Positions 1 to 8,348 of a stretch of DNA of 64,000 nucleotides are shown here, piece by piece (positions within the stretch are counted from its first letter, which is position 1; every line of letters starts with the position of its first letter). The DNA is from Gemmobacter serpentinus (GTDB lineage Bacteria; Pseudomonadota; Alphaproteobacteria; Rhodobacterales; Rhodobacteraceae): NCBI RefSeq assembly GCF_008973825.1, contig NZ_WCHR01000034.1:42840-106839 (forward strand), read 5' to 3'. A model generated the notes under the pieces. That model was not told where the DNA came from. It searched no databases and saw only the letters and a list, made by a program, of their open reading frames with translations. The position numbers and the translations under genes were made by a program.

Positions 1-741
1 GCGCTGACCGCCGCCGCCTCGCCCGGAACCGAGGCGATCTGCGTGCCTTGGCGCCGCTTTGGCACCAATGGCCAAAAGGATTACCGCGAAGGCCCGATCA
101 CAAGGCAGTTTGTCATGGCCAATGCGACGCGGGGCGCAAAGGCACGGCCATTTGTGTTCCCCAAGACGCTGTTTCGCGGCGATATCCTGCCGCATGTCGA
201 ACGTCTGGGCGTGCATGTGCCGCTGCCGCGCCCCGATCTGGGGCACGAATTGCGGATCGAGGTGCCCGGTGGCAAGCCGGTCTTGCCGCCGCCGCAGCGT
301 CTGCTGGTGCAGGCCGATTACAGCGCGGCGCAGGTGAACCATTACCAGTTGCGCTCGATGGACAGCTTTCTGGTGAAATCGGCGCGCGGCAAGGTGAACC
401 ATGTCAATGACAAGATGGATTACCGCTATTGGTCCTATAATGACGCCAATGAGGAACGCTGCGACCTGATCCGGCGCTATGACCCGGAGGTGGAACGCTG
501 GATGACAGAGCTGCTCTCGGACCGGCGGCTGAACACCCTGCACGAGCGCGCGGTGCGCTGGCACAAGGCCAAGGTGGCCGAGCTTCATGCCGCCCCCGCA
601 TTCACCGAGATGATCGCCTTGATCGAGGCGCATCGTGCCCGCATGGCCAGCGATCCGGTCGAAGAGATCGGCTATGGCGGCGATCTGGATGTGCCGGAAA
701 CCGCTGAGCCCGAACTGGATGTGAAGATCACCGCCGCCTGA
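1..741 (+). CDS. Family 2 glycosyltransferase, C-terminal part (truncated by window edge)
   Basis: The reading frame is open from base 1 with no convincing start, so the N-terminal catalytic part lies to the left of the window. The visible 246 residues resemble the C-terminal half of the Glyco_tranf_2_4 type of glycosyltransferase common in Rhodobacteraceae. It has a VPWRRFG segment followed by PITRQF, and a NHYQLRSMDSFLVKSARGK segment in the position where relatives read NHYxxRSxxxFLxKxxRG. The usual role is transfer of a sugar to a surface polysaccharide or protein; the substrate is unknown. The GTG at 43 is inside the conserved region and is not a credible start. Confidence 0.7.
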   Translation, partial: ALTAAASPGTEAICVPWRRFGTNGQKDYREGPITRQFVMANATRGAKARPFVFPKTLFRGDILPHVERLGVHVPLPRPDLGHELRIEVPGGKPVLPPPQRLLVQADYSAAQVNHYQLRSMDSFLVKSARGKVNHVNDKMDYRYWSYNDANEERCDLIRRYDPEVERWMTELLSDRRLNTLHERAVRWHKAKVAELHAAPAFTEMIALIEAHRARMASDPVEEIGYGGDLDVPETAEPELDVKITAA

Positions 742-1116
742 GGTGGCACCGGCCCGTGCGGCCACGCCTTGCCCCTTCGCGCCAGTCACAAGCCACAGGG
801 CATCAAGCGTGTGTCGCGGGCCGCTTCTCGGCGCTGTCAGCCCGTTTCCGACAGGGCCATTCCTGGCCCCCATGCATGAGCCACCATGCAGAGGCCGCCG
901 AATGGGCCGACGAATGGGCTGCCCCCCCCTCAGATCCGGCGTAGCCTGACACCTGTCACTTGACGCGGGAATCGGCGTGGCGCGGCAGGTTGACTTGCGA
1001 AACAATCACGCCCGATTGTTTCAGCCCTGCCCCGTCGCTGCCCCCTTGTCTGCCCGCTTTCGACACGCGAGATTGGCACTTCTTTTCATATGTTCGTTTG
1101 CCTGCCGGGAATCACG
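742..1116. other. Intergenic stretch with no recognised gene
   Basis: This 375-base GC-rich stretch separates the glycosyltransferase from the next gene. Short open frames exist but have no ribosome binding site or recognisable protein. It probably holds the promoter for the 1117 gene, but no clear -35/-10 pair or terminator hairpin was identified. Confidence 0.5.
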
Positions 1117-2064
1117 ATGTCGGAGACCGTCCAGACCGCTGCGCCGCCCTCGCGTTACGACGCGTCGATGGCGGCTGACCACGCAAGCTGGCTTGCGCGG
1201 CTGGACGAGATCTGCGCCGATGAAGGCTATTTCGAGCCACTCGGCGCACGCCACCATGCCTTCTTCGCCGATGAAGGCCCGACGCTGATCGTGTCCTTCG
1301 AGACCGTCGAACAGGTGCGCGCCCGCAAGGACCAGATGCCCTTCGCGCTGTCGGTCGCCGCCCCGCGTGGCTGGTCGCAGCTCTGCATCCTGTCCGAGGG
1401 CGAAACCTGGTATCGCGACCCGGCGGTCTATCGCTATTTCGACCGGCTGGTCGATGATGCGTTTTTCGAGGATTTCGACCGCGTGCTGTTCTATGGCGCG
1501 GGGATGGGGGGCTATGCCGCCTGCGCCTTCTCGGTCTGTGCGCCGGGGGCCACGGTGCTGGCCGCGGCACCGCGCGCGACGCAAGACCCTGCCGTCGCCG
1601 GCTGGGATCGCCGCACGCTGGATGCCCGCCGCCTGAACTTCACCGATCGTTTCGGCTTTGCCCCCGATATGGTCGAGGGCACGGGCGAGGTCTTCATCCT
1701 GCACGACCCGCGCGACGTGATGGATGCGATGCACGCCGCCCTTTTCACCCGGCCCTTCGTGACCCAGTTGCGCACGCCGTTCCTGGGTGCGCGCCCAGAT
1801 CAGGCGCTGGACGCGATGGGTTTGCTGCCGGGCCTGCTGGCCGATGCGGCCGAAGGCCGTCTGAGCGCCACGCGCTTTGCCCGGCTGTGGCGCAGCCGCC
1901 GCAGCTTTGGTCCCTGGCTGCGCGCCATGCTGACCCATGTCGAGGCCCAGGGCAGCCTGCGCCGCGCGCTCGGCATCTGTCGCTCGGTCAATGCCCGGCT
2001 TCAGGCACCGCGCTTCCGCCGCCGCCAGACCGAAATTGAAGCGCAGCTTGGCGGCAAGGGCTGA
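1117..2064 (+). CDS. Conserved protein of unknown function with an alpha/beta-hydrolase-like elbow
   Basis: This encodes 315 residues from the ATG at 1117, which is preceded by a GGGA ribosome binding site. The in-frame ATG at 1090 has none. Around residues 120-150 there is a beta strand followed by FYGAGMGGYAACAF, which looks like the nucleophile elbow of an alpha/beta hydrolase (GxSxGG), but the nucleophile position is Gly instead of Ser. A later segment, FILHDPRD, would fit the Asp strand of that fold. Relatives in Rhodobacteraceae are sometimes labelled phosphoadenosine phosphosulfate reductase; nothing here supports that name. The C-terminus is Arg-rich. Function is unknown; a non-catalytic or glycan-related role near the upstream glycosyltransferase is only a guess. 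Confidence 0.6.
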   Translation: MSETVQTAAPPSRYDASMAADHASWLARLDEICADEGYFEPLGARHHAFFADEGPTLIVSFETVEQVRARKDQMPFALSVAAPRGWSQLCILSEGETWYRDPAVYRYFDRLVDDAFFEDFDRVLFYGAGMGGYAACAFSVCAPGATVLAAAPRATQDPAVAGWDRRTLDARRLNFTDRFGFAPDMVEGTGEVFILHDPRDVMDAMHAALFTRPFVTQLRTPFLGARPDQALDAMGLLPGLLADAAEGRLSATRFARLWRSRRSFGPWLRAMLTHVEAQGSLRRALGICRSVNARLQAPRFRRRQTEIEAQLGGKG

Positions 2065-2122
2065 GGCCGCCCGCGCCACATATCTGGGCGCGGCCAGACC
2101 AGCCTTCAGCCTGCGCGGTCTC

Positions 2123-2512
2123 TCACCCGGCCAGAACCCAAAGATCCTTTGCCCTTTGCCGCGTCAGGGTTGCGCGGCAGCCATAGATCACCATCGGCTC
2201 GGCCGATCCGCCATGCATCTGATAGCCCTCCGCCGCGCAAGCCTCATCGCGGAAGGTGACCCAGGCCCGTTGTGCGGCCCGCAGATGCGCCTCAGCCCCG
2301 CGCTGATCTTGCGGCAACGCCGCATCGATCGCCTTCATTGCCGCCATCGCGGATTTATAGGCATCATTCAGATCGGCATCGGCGCGCATCCAATCCTGTT
2401 CGGCGCAATAGGTCATCTCCATCTGCGCCATCGCATTGGCGCAATCCACATCCTGCGCCATCGCCGCTGATGCAGCCATCAGGCCAAGTGCCGCCAGCAC
2501 AAGCGCCCGCAT
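2123..2512 (-). CDS. LprI-type (DUF1311) secreted protein
   Basis: This is a 129-residue protein with a clear signal peptide (hydrophobic core then ASAAMAQ), so it should be periplasmic. The mature part has the DUF1311/lysozyme-inhibitor LprI N-terminal pattern: DCANAMAQMEMTYCAEQDWMRADADLNDAYKSAM, then WVTFRDEAC and a late Cys near YGCRATL. These cysteines probably form disulphides. The ATG at 2512 overlaps the TGA of the upstream Gfa-family gene by one base (TGATG), which suggests translational coupling. Family members inhibit lysozyme or are uncharacterised; the specific role here is inferred only from the family. Confidence 0.75.
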   Translation of the reverse strand: MRALVLAALGLMAASAAMAQDVDCANAMAQMEMTYCAEQDWMRADADLNDAYKSAMAAMKAIDAALPQDQRGAEAHLRAAQRAWVTFRDEACAAEGYQMHGGSAEPMVIYGCRATLTRQRAKDLWVLAG

Positions 2513-2865
2513 CACAATGCCCGCCCGTCATGGGCAAAGGCATGGGCTGCAATCTCGCGCGGCTCCACCCCGTCCAGACAATTCACATTGATCGCCACCA
2601 TCTCCGCCCCGTCCGGCGTCTGCCCAAGTGCATAGCTTTCGATCCCGCAGGTCTTGCAGAACAGGTGATGGATCACATGCTTGTTGAACTGATAATCCGT
2701 CAGGTTCTCGGCCCCCTGTTCCAGCACGAAGGCCGATCTCGGCGCAAAGACCAGCACCGATCCCAGCCGCTGACAGCGCGAACAATTGCAGGTGACCGGC
2801 TGATCCAGCGCAGCCTCCACCCGGTAGCGCACCGCGCCGCATTGGCATCCACCCTGATACTGCAT
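2512..2865 (-). CDS. GFA family zinc protein (glutathione-dependent formaldehyde-activating-like)
   Basis: This encodes 117 residues from the ATG at 2865, which has a strong upstream GGAGGGAT ribosome binding site; a longer frame reading into pyrC has no such support. It carries the GFA/Mss4-like zinc-binding cysteines: GGCQCG near the N-terminus, CNCSRC, then CKTCG. The family is named after the Paracoccus enzyme that speeds S-hydroxymethylglutathione formation, but most members have unproven function. It is transcribed away from pyrC and coupled by a one-base overlap to the LprI-type gene downstream. Confidence 0.8.
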   Translation of the reverse strand: MQYQGGCQCGAVRYRVEAALDQPVTCNCSRCQRLGSVLVFAPRSAFVLEQGAENLTDYQFNKHVIHHLFCKTCGIESYALGQTPDGAEMVAINVNCLDGVEPREIAAHAFAHDGRAL

Positions 2866-2994
2866 CGCGAGATCCCTCCATTCATGGCCCATTGCCAAGG
2901 CCACGCTATGCCGGTCACAGGCACAAGGCCAGCCCCGGCAAAAGCATCCCCGAATCCTCTGGAAAATCGTGGCGAGTTGCGATAGCCGCAAGCC

Positions 2995-4038
2995 ATGACC
3001 CAAAGCCTCACGCTCCGCCGCCCCGATGACTGGCACCTGCATCTGCGCGATGGCGCAATGCTGCAAGGTGTGCTGCCGGAAACCGCCCGCCATTTCGCGC
3101 GCGCGATCATCATGCCCAATCTGGTGCCGCCGGTGGTGACCGGGGCGCAGGCAGCAGCTTACCGCGACCGCATCCTTGCGGCCCTGCCCGAAGGCGCGCG
3201 ATTCGAGCCGCTGATGGTGCTATACCTCACCGAAGACAGCGATCCGGCCGATATCCGCGCAGCCCATGCAAGCGGCCTCGTGAAATCGGTGAAGCTCTAT
3301 CCGGCGGGGGCCACCACCAACAGCCAGTCCGGCGTGCGCAATTTCGACAAGGTGCGCCCGGTGCTGGAGGCGATGGCCGAAATCGGCCTGCCGCTTTGCG
3401 TGCATGGCGAGGTCACCGCCTCCGAGGTCGATATCTTTGACCGCGAGGCGGTGTTCATCGACACCGTGCTGGACCCGCTGCGCCGGGCGACACCCGGCCT
3501 GCGCGTGGTGATGGAACATATCACCACATCACAAGGCGTGGATTATGCCCGCGCGGGCGGGCCCGATCTGGGCGCCACCATCACCACCCATCACCTGATC
3601 ATCAACCGCAACCACATCCTCGCCGGGGGCATCAAGCCGCATTACTACTGCCTGCCGGTCGCCAAGCGCGAGACCCACCGTCAGGCCCTGCGCGCGGCGG
3701 CGACGAGCGGCGATGCCTGCTTCTTCCTTGGCACCGACAGCGCGCCGCATGTCGATGCGCTGAAGGAACATGCCTGCGGTTGCGCCGGTTGCTTCACCGC
3801 GACCAATACCATGTCCTGCCTTGCCCATGTCTTTGAAGAAATGGGCGCGCTGGACCGGCTGGAAGCCTTCACCTCCTTGAACGGCCCCGCCTTCTACCGC
3901 CTGCCGGTGAACGAGGCGACGATCCGGCTGGTCAAGCACGACGCCCCCCATGCCTACCCGGACAAGATCTATACCGAGGCAGGCCCGGTCACCGTCTTCA
4001 ATCCCGGCTTCCCGCTGCATTGGACGGTCGAGGCCTGA
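2995..4038 (+). CDS. pyrC: Dihydroorotase
   Basis: This 347-residue class II (E. coli type) dihydroorotase interconverts carbamoyl aspartate and dihydroorotate in pyrimidine synthesis. The metal site is complete: His14 and His16 in WHLHLRDG, the carbamylated lysine at about 99 in VKSVKLYP, His136 in CVHGE, His174 in MEHITT, and Asp247 in FLGTDSAPH. The length matches the family. It is followed after 76 bases by pyrE in the same direction, so the two pathway steps are clustered. The intergenic space contains two odd palindromes, described separately. Confidence 0.97.
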   Translation: MTQSLTLRRPDDWHLHLRDGAMLQGVLPETARHFARAIIMPNLVPPVVTGAQAAAYRDRILAALPEGARFEPLMVLYLTEDSDPADIRAAHASGLVKSVKLYPAGATTNSQSGVRNFDKVRPVLEAMAEIGLPLCVHGEVTASEVDIFDREAVFIDTVLDPLRRATPGLRVVMEHITTSQGVDYARAGGPDLGATITTHHLIINRNHILAGGIKPHYYCLPVAKRETHRQALRAAATSGDACFFLGTDSAPHVDALKEHACGCAGCFTATNTMSCLAHVFEEMGALDRLEAFTSLNGPAFYRLPVNEATIRLVKHDAPHAYPDKIYTEAGPVTVFNPGFPLHWTVEA

Positions 4039-4043
4039 CGCCC

Positions 4044-4062
4044 GGATTTTCGTCGAAAATCC
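4044..4062. repeat. TTTTCGTCGAAAA-centred palindrome, copy 1
   Basis: GGATTTTCGTCGAAAATCC forms a perfect 9 bp inverted repeat around a single central T, six bases after the pyrC stop. A second copy lies 10 bases further on and a third is at 30041-30063. The core is the same in all three while the outer stem bases differ but remain complementary. It may act as an intercistronic RNA hairpin or as a protein-binding palindrome. Confidence 0.75.
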
Positions 4063-4071
4063 GTAACTTCC

Positions 4072-4092
4072 CGCGTTTTCGTCGAAAACGCG
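4072..4092. repeat. TTTTCGTCGAAAA-centred palindrome, copy 2
   Basis: The palindrome has a 10 bp arm beginning CGCGTTTTCG, a single central T and the exact complementary arm. It lies between pyrC and pyrE, 22 bases before the pyrE start. It shares the TTTTCGTCGAAAA core with copy 1 and with the copy at 30041, but the outer stem is different (CGCG instead of GGA). Confidence 0.75.
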
Positions 4093-4114
4093 TTCCGCAC
4101 GCAAAGGACGCGCC

Positions 4115-4795
4115 ATGATCCCGACCTCGTTCCCGCCCAAGGAAGACATCGCCCGCCTCACCGCCCGCGCCTTTCTGGAGATCGGCGCCGTCCATTTCAA
4201 CGCGCGCGACCCATTCACGCTGGCCTCCGGCCTGCCCTCGCCGACCTATATCGACTGCCGCAAGCTGATCTCCTATCCGCGCATCCGCTCCACGCTGATG
4301 GATTTCATGGCGGTGACCATCATGCGCGAGGCAGGGTTCGAAGCCTTTGACAATATCGCGGGGGGGGAAACCGCAGGCATCCCCTTTGCGGCGCTGGTGG
4401 CCGAACGTCTGGCCCTGCCAATGAGCTATGTTCGCAAAAAGCCGAAAGGCTATGGCCGCAATGCCCGCATCGAGGGCGCGATGTCCGAGGGCCAGCGCGT
4501 GCTGCTGGTCGAGGATCTGACCACCGATGGCGGATCGAAGCTGTCTTTCGTCGATGCGATCCGCGACACGGGTGCCACCTGCGGCTGGACGGCGGTGATC
4601 TTCTATTACGGCATCTTCAAAGAGACCGAGGCGCGCCTTGCCGATCATGGCGTCAAGCTGATCCATCTCTGCACCTGGTGGGACATGCTGGCCGAAGCCC
4701 GCGCGCAAGGCAGCTTCGACGAAGAGACATTGGCGGGGGTTGAGGCCTTCCTGAACGACCCGCGCGGCTGGCAGGCCGCCCGCAGCAAGGCCTGA
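4115..4795 (+). CDS. pyrE: Orotate phosphoribosyltransferase
   Basis: This 226-residue type I phosphoribosyltransferase joins orotate to PRPP to give OMP. The PRPP-binding loop [14 protein letters not shown] is at about residues 129-142, and the N-terminal [17 protein letters not shown] is typical of alphaproteobacterial PyrE. The ATG has an AAGGA ribosome binding site 7 bases upstream. It follows pyrC, giving a two-gene pyrimidine unit. Confidence 0.95.
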   Translation: MIPTSFPPKEDIARLTARAFLEIGAVHFNARDPFTLASGLPSPTYIDCRKLISYPRIRSTLMDFMAVTIMREAGFEAFDNIAGGETAGIPFAALVAERLALPMSYVRKKPKGYGRNARIEGAMSEGQRVLLVEDLTTDGGSKLSFVDAIRDTGATCGWTAVIFYYGIFKETEARLADHGVKLIHLCTWWDMLAEARAQGSFDEETLAGVEAFLNDPRGWQAARSKA

Positions 4796-4971
4796 GCGCC
4801 GCTTGACCCAAGGGCAACAGGCAAATCCCCGCCCATTACCCAGCTTCGGCTTGTGGGCAATTTGGGGATATTGTTGCACCGAATCGGGAACGCGTCCCAT
4901 GGGAGCGGCCCGCGCTGCATTCCACCGCAATATGTGGTAGGCTGGGTTCGCACCTCCGCGAGACCGGCCAG

Positions 4972-4980
4972 ATATCCACA
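4972..4980 (+). promoter_or_regulatory. DnaA-box-like sequence upstream of dnaB
   Basis: ATATCCACA differs from the DnaA-box consensus TTATCCACA at one position. It lies about 70 bases before the dnaB start, in the 257-base pyrE-dnaB gap. A single box can occur by chance, so a regulatory role is only suggested by location. Confidence 0.25.
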
Positions 4981-5052
4981 GGAATATCCCAGATTTGCCG
5001 AAAGCCCGCGGAAGGGCTATCGCCAATTGGGGCCAGATGAAGAGACCGGGTT

Positions 5053-6549
5053 ATGAACGAGATCACGGCGATGAAACCTGTCGGTTTGCCCGCCACAGCC
5101 GAAACCGAGGCGCTGCCGCATAACATCGAGGCCGAGCAGCAGCTTCTCGGCGCGATCCTGACCAATAACGACATTTACGACCGTATCGCCTCGCTGGTGC
5201 GGTCCGAGCATTTCTTCGATCCCGTCCACCAGCGCATTTTCGAGATCGCGGCAGCGCGGATCCAGAAGAACGCGCTGGCCTCGCCCGTCACGCTGAAGGC
5301 GTTTCTCGAAGACGACGCAGGTCTGCGTGAACTGGGCGGCCCGGCCTATCTGGTGCGTCTGGCGGGGGCCGCGATCAGCGCCTTTGCCGCCCGCGATTTC
5401 GCGCAGATGATCTATGATCTGGCGGTGCGGCGCGAGCTGATCCAGCTGGGCCGCGATATCTCGGCCAAGGCGGGCAAGGTCGAGGTGACATCCGAGCCGC
5501 GCGAGCAGATCACCGAGGCCGAACAGCGGCTTTACAAGCTGGGCGAACAGGGCGTGGCGGAGCGCGGCTTTCAATCCTTCCTGAAGGCTGTGACCGATGC
5601 GGTGAACAGCGCCAACGCTGCCTATCAGCGCGGCGGCGGGCTTGCCGGCACCTCAACCGGGTTGATCGATCTCGACAAGAAGATGGGCGGCTTGCACCCG
5701 TCCGACCTTATCATTCTGGCAGGGCGTCCCTCGATGGGGAAGACCTCGCTTGCCACCAACATCGCCTTCAACATCGCCAAGGCCTATAAGCGCGGCATGA
5801 CCCATGAGGGGCATGAGGGCGCGATCGAAGGCGGCGCTGTCGGCTTCTTCAGCCTCGAGATGAGCGCAGAACAACTTGCCGCGCGGATTCTGTCGGAGGC
5901 GGCCGAGGTGCCATCCGAACAGATTCGCCGCGGTGACATGACCGAGACCGAGTTCCGCCGCTTTGTGGAGGCCGCGAAATCGCTGGAAAGCTGCCCGCTT
6001 TACATCGATGACACGCCCGCCTTGCCGATCAGCCAGGTCGCGGCCCGGGCGCGGCGGCTGAAGCGCACCCATGGCCTTGATGTGCTGATGGTGGACTATC
6101 TTCAGCTTCTGAAAGGCACCGGGCGCGGTGAAAGCAACCGGGTGCAAGAGGTGTCGGAAATCACCCAAGGCCTGAAGGCCATCGCGAAAGAGCTGAACAT
6201 CCCCGTCATCGCGCTGTCCCAGCTGAGCCGGACGGTGGAAAGCCGCGAAGACAAGCGCCCGCAACTGTCGGATCTTCGCGAATCCGGCTCGATCGAGCAG
6301 GACGCCGATGTGGTGATGTTCGTCTACCGCGATGAATATTACCACGAACGCCTGAAACCGCCGGAGGATGATCCGCGCTTTGCAGAGTGGCTCGACAAGG
6401 CCGAGCGCGTGCATGGCAAGGCCGAGGTGATCCTTGGCAAACAACGCCACGGCCCGATTGGCACGGTGGAGCTTTCGTTCGAGGGGCGCTTTACCCGCTT
6501 TGGCAATCTTGTGCAGCCTTGGCAGTCGGAACCGCGCGACGAGTATTGA
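5053..6549 (+). CDS. dnaB: Replicative DNA helicase DnaB
   Basis: This 498-residue hexameric helicase unwinds DNA ahead of the replisome. The N-terminal domain (about 20-125, [16 protein letters not shown]) binds primase. The RecA-like C-terminal domain has the P-loop GRPSMGKTS at 224-232, a Walker B region MVDYLQLL, the SLEMS motif, and [11 protein letters not shown]. No intein is present. It stands alone after pyrE. In many bacteria alr follows dnaB directly; here an eight-gene polyol operon lies between them. Confidence 0.97.
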   Translation: MNEITAMKPVGLPATAETEALPHNIEAEQQLLGAILTNNDIYDRIASLVRSEHFFDPVHQRIFEIAAARIQKNALASPVTLKAFLEDDAGLRELGGPAYLVRLAGAAISAFAARDFAQMIYDLAVRRELIQLGRDISAKAGKVEVTSEPREQITEAEQRLYKLGEQGVAERGFQSFLKAVTDAVNSANAAYQRGGGLAGTSTGLIDLDKKMGGLHPSDLIILAGRPSMGKTSLATNIAFNIAKAYKRGMTHEGHEGAIEGGAVGFFSLEMSAEQLAARILSEAAEVPSEQIRRGDMTETEFRRFVEAAKSLESCPLYIDDTPALPISQVAARARRLKRTHGLDVLMVDYLQLLKGTGRGESNRVQEVSEITQGLKAIAKELNIPVIALSQLSRTVESREDKRPQLSDLRESGSIEQDADVVMFVYRDEYYHERLKPPEDDPRFAEWLDKAERVHGKAEVILGKQRHGPIGTVELSFEGRFTRFGNLVQPWQSEPRDEY

Positions 6550-6591
6550 TCGCCGTTGCCACTGGCCCCGCGTTACCGCTAAACCCGTGGG

Positions 6592-7278
6592 ATGAACCTG
6601 CAAGACCGCCAGTTCGACCTCGTGATCTTCGATTGCGACGGGGTGCTGATCGACAGCGAGATCATCTCGCTGTCGATGCTGATCCATGAGTTGCAATTGC
6701 GCGGCGTCATGGTCGATCTGGACTATGTCTCGCGCAACTTTCTTGGCCGCAGCTATCCGACCGTGATGCAGAAGATCCGCAACGAATTCGGGCTGGATCT
6801 GCCACCCGCATTCGAGATGCATTACCGTGCGCGCCTGCTGGCGGCGTTCGAGACCGATCTGAAGGTCATGCCCGGCGTGCGGGCGGCCCTGGACGGGCTG
6901 GCCCTGCCCCGCTGTGTCGCAACCTCGTCCAGCCCCGGGCGGGCTGAAGCCTCGCTGCGGCTGACTGGCCTCGATGACTTGATCGGGCCGCGTCTCTTCA
7001 CCGCCTCCATGGTGCCGAACGGCAAGCCTGCGCCGGATCTGTTCCTGCACGCGGCACAGGTCTGCGGCGCCGATCCCGCGCGCTGTCTGGTGATCGAGGA
7101 CAGCCTGACCGGCATCCGCGCCGGGCTGGCGGCTGGCATGACCGTCTGGCGTTTCACCGGCGGCAGCCATATGGCCGGGCGCAGCCTGACCCAGCCCGAA
7201 GATGCGACACCGCATCTTGTCTTTGACGATTTTGCCGGTTTTCTGGACCTTCACCCCGATTTTCGAGGCCCCGCATGA
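6592..7278 (+). CDS. HAD family hydrolase (probable sugar phosphatase)
   Basis: This 228-residue HAD subfamily IA protein has motif I DCDGVLID (nucleophile Asp14, acid Asp16), motif II TSSSPGR, a lysine in NGKPAPD (motif III), and the Asp pair region VIEDSLTGI. A small helical cap lies between motifs I and II. It is probably a phosphatase of a phosphorylated sugar or polyol, because its stop overlaps the start of the SorC regulator (ATGA) and it heads the polyol gene group. The substrate is inferred only from context. Confidence 0.85.
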   Translation: MNLQDRQFDLVIFDCDGVLIDSEIISLSMLIHELQLRGVMVDLDYVSRNFLGRSYPTVMQKIRNEFGLDLPPAFEMHYRARLLAAFETDLKVMPGVRAALDGLALPRCVATSSSPGRAEASLRLTGLDDLIGPRLFTASMVPNGKPAPDLFLHAAQVCGADPARCLVIEDSLTGIRAGLAAGMTVWRFTGGSHMAGRSLTQPEDATPHLVFDDFAGFLDLHPDFRGPA

Positions 7279-8246
7279 GCCGCGCCCCCAGTGCCAAAGC
7301 CGATCAGGAACCCACCGTTCAGGACGAGGCCGCACGGGCGGGCTGGCTTTATTATGTCGCGGGCATGACGCAGGATCATATCGCGACCGAAATGGGCGTC
7401 AGCCGTCAGCGGGCGCAACGGCTGGTCAGTCGGGCGATGGCGGATGGGCTGATTCAGGTGCGCCTGAACCACCGGATCGGGGCCTGCATGGATCTGGAAC
7501 GCGCGCTGCGCGACCGCTTTGGCCTGAATCGTGCCCGTGTCGTGCCGGGGCTTGGTGCCGGGGCCGACCCGGTTCTGGGGCTGGCCCCGGCAGCCGCAGC
7601 CGAGCTGGAGCGCGTCTTGCGCATGGCCGATCCGCAGGTGATCGGCCTTGGCACCGGGCGGGCCCTGCGCGCGCTTGTCGACGCGATGGAGCCGTTGGAG
7701 GCCCCGCAGCATCGCCTTGTCTCGCTGATCGGCAATATCGCCCCCGATGGCTCTGCCTCGTTCTTCGATGTGGTCATGCGGATCTCCGACAAGGTGCGCG
7801 CGCCGCATTACCCGATGCTGGTGCCGGTGGTCTCCCCCACCGAGGCCGAGCGCGCGGCCTTCCACAAACTGGCCCCGGTGCAGCGCGTGCTGGAACTGGC
7901 GCGGACGGCGGATGTGATCTTTGTCGGCGTGGGCCAGATGTCCGATGACGCCCCCTTGCACAAGGACGGGTTCGTCTCGACCGAGGAACTGCGCCAGATG
8001 CAGGCGGCGGGTGCCGTGGGCGAGGTCGCGGGCTGGGTCTTCGATTCGCGCGGGCAATACCTAGATTTCGGCATCAATACCCGCACTGGCGGTGTGCGGG
8101 TCGAGCCGGGGCTTGATCGCCCCGCCATGGGCATTGCTGCGGGCCAGACCAAGGTTCCCGCGATCAGGGCCGCGCTGAAATCCGGCATTCTCAATGGTTT
8201 GGTAACCGACGCCCCCACCGCCGAAGCCATCCTTTCCGACCGCTGA
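7275..8246 (+). CDS. SorC-family transcriptional regulator of the polyol operon
   Basis: This encodes 323 residues. The N-terminal helix-turn-helix (about residues 17-58: ARAGWLYYVAGMTQDHIATEMGVSRQRAQRLV) is followed by a SorC sugar-binding domain with the usual VIGLGTGRAL and FVGVGQMSDDAPL segments. SorC proteins bind a phosphorylated or free sugar and control the adjacent sugar genes. It starts inside the HAD gene's last codons (ATGA overlap) and ends about 100 bases before smoE, where an inverted repeat that could be its operator sits. It is the obvious candidate regulator for smoEFGK-smoS-mtlK. Confidence 0.88.
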   Translation: MSRAPSAKADQEPTVQDEAARAGWLYYVAGMTQDHIATEMGVSRQRAQRLVSRAMADGLIQVRLNHRIGACMDLERALRDRFGLNRARVVPGLGAGADPVLGLAPAAAAELERVLRMADPQVIGLGTGRALRALVDAMEPLEAPQHRLVSLIGNIAPDGSASFFDVVMRISDKVRAPHYPMLVPVVSPTEAERAAFHKLAPVQRVLELARTADVIFVGVGQMSDDAPLHKDGFVSTEELRQMQAAGAVGEVAGWVFDSRGQYLDFGINTRTGGVRVEPGLDRPAMGIAAGQTKVPAIRAALKSGILNGLVTDAPTAEAILSDR

Positions 8247-8293
8247 CCTTCGCATCTGCAGCGTATCAGGGGGATTGACGTCTTCGTGATGAT

Positions 8294-8328
8294 GTGAGCA
8301 TTTAACCGCAATGCGATGATTTGCTCAC
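8294..8328. promoter_or_regulatory. Candidate SorC operator and smoE promoter region
   Basis: A perfect 7 bp inverted repeat, GTGAGCA (8294-8300) and TGCTCAC (8322-8328), has centres 28 bases apart in the gap before smoE. A TTGACG hexamer at 8275-8280 could be the -35 element, with a weak CATTTA (8299-8304) as -10, so the left half-site would overlap the promoter. Binding by the neighbouring SorC protein is inference. Confidence 0.45.
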
Positions 8329-8348
8329 GCATCCAGGGAGGATTACCG

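Noticed and set aside
1117..2064. Phosphoadenosine phosphosulfate reductase
   Set aside because: Homologues may carry this name, but the sequence has no PAPS-reductase cysteine motif or PP-loop and looks hydrolase-like.
4796..5052. Replication origin near dnaB
   Set aside because: Only one DnaA-box-like site is present, with no AT-rich stretch or dnaA/dnaN gene nearby.
5653..7335. A 560-codon open frame on the minus strand across dnaB
   Set aside because: It is antisense to dnaB and the HAD gene and has no ribosome binding site or domain. It is a by-product of high GC content.
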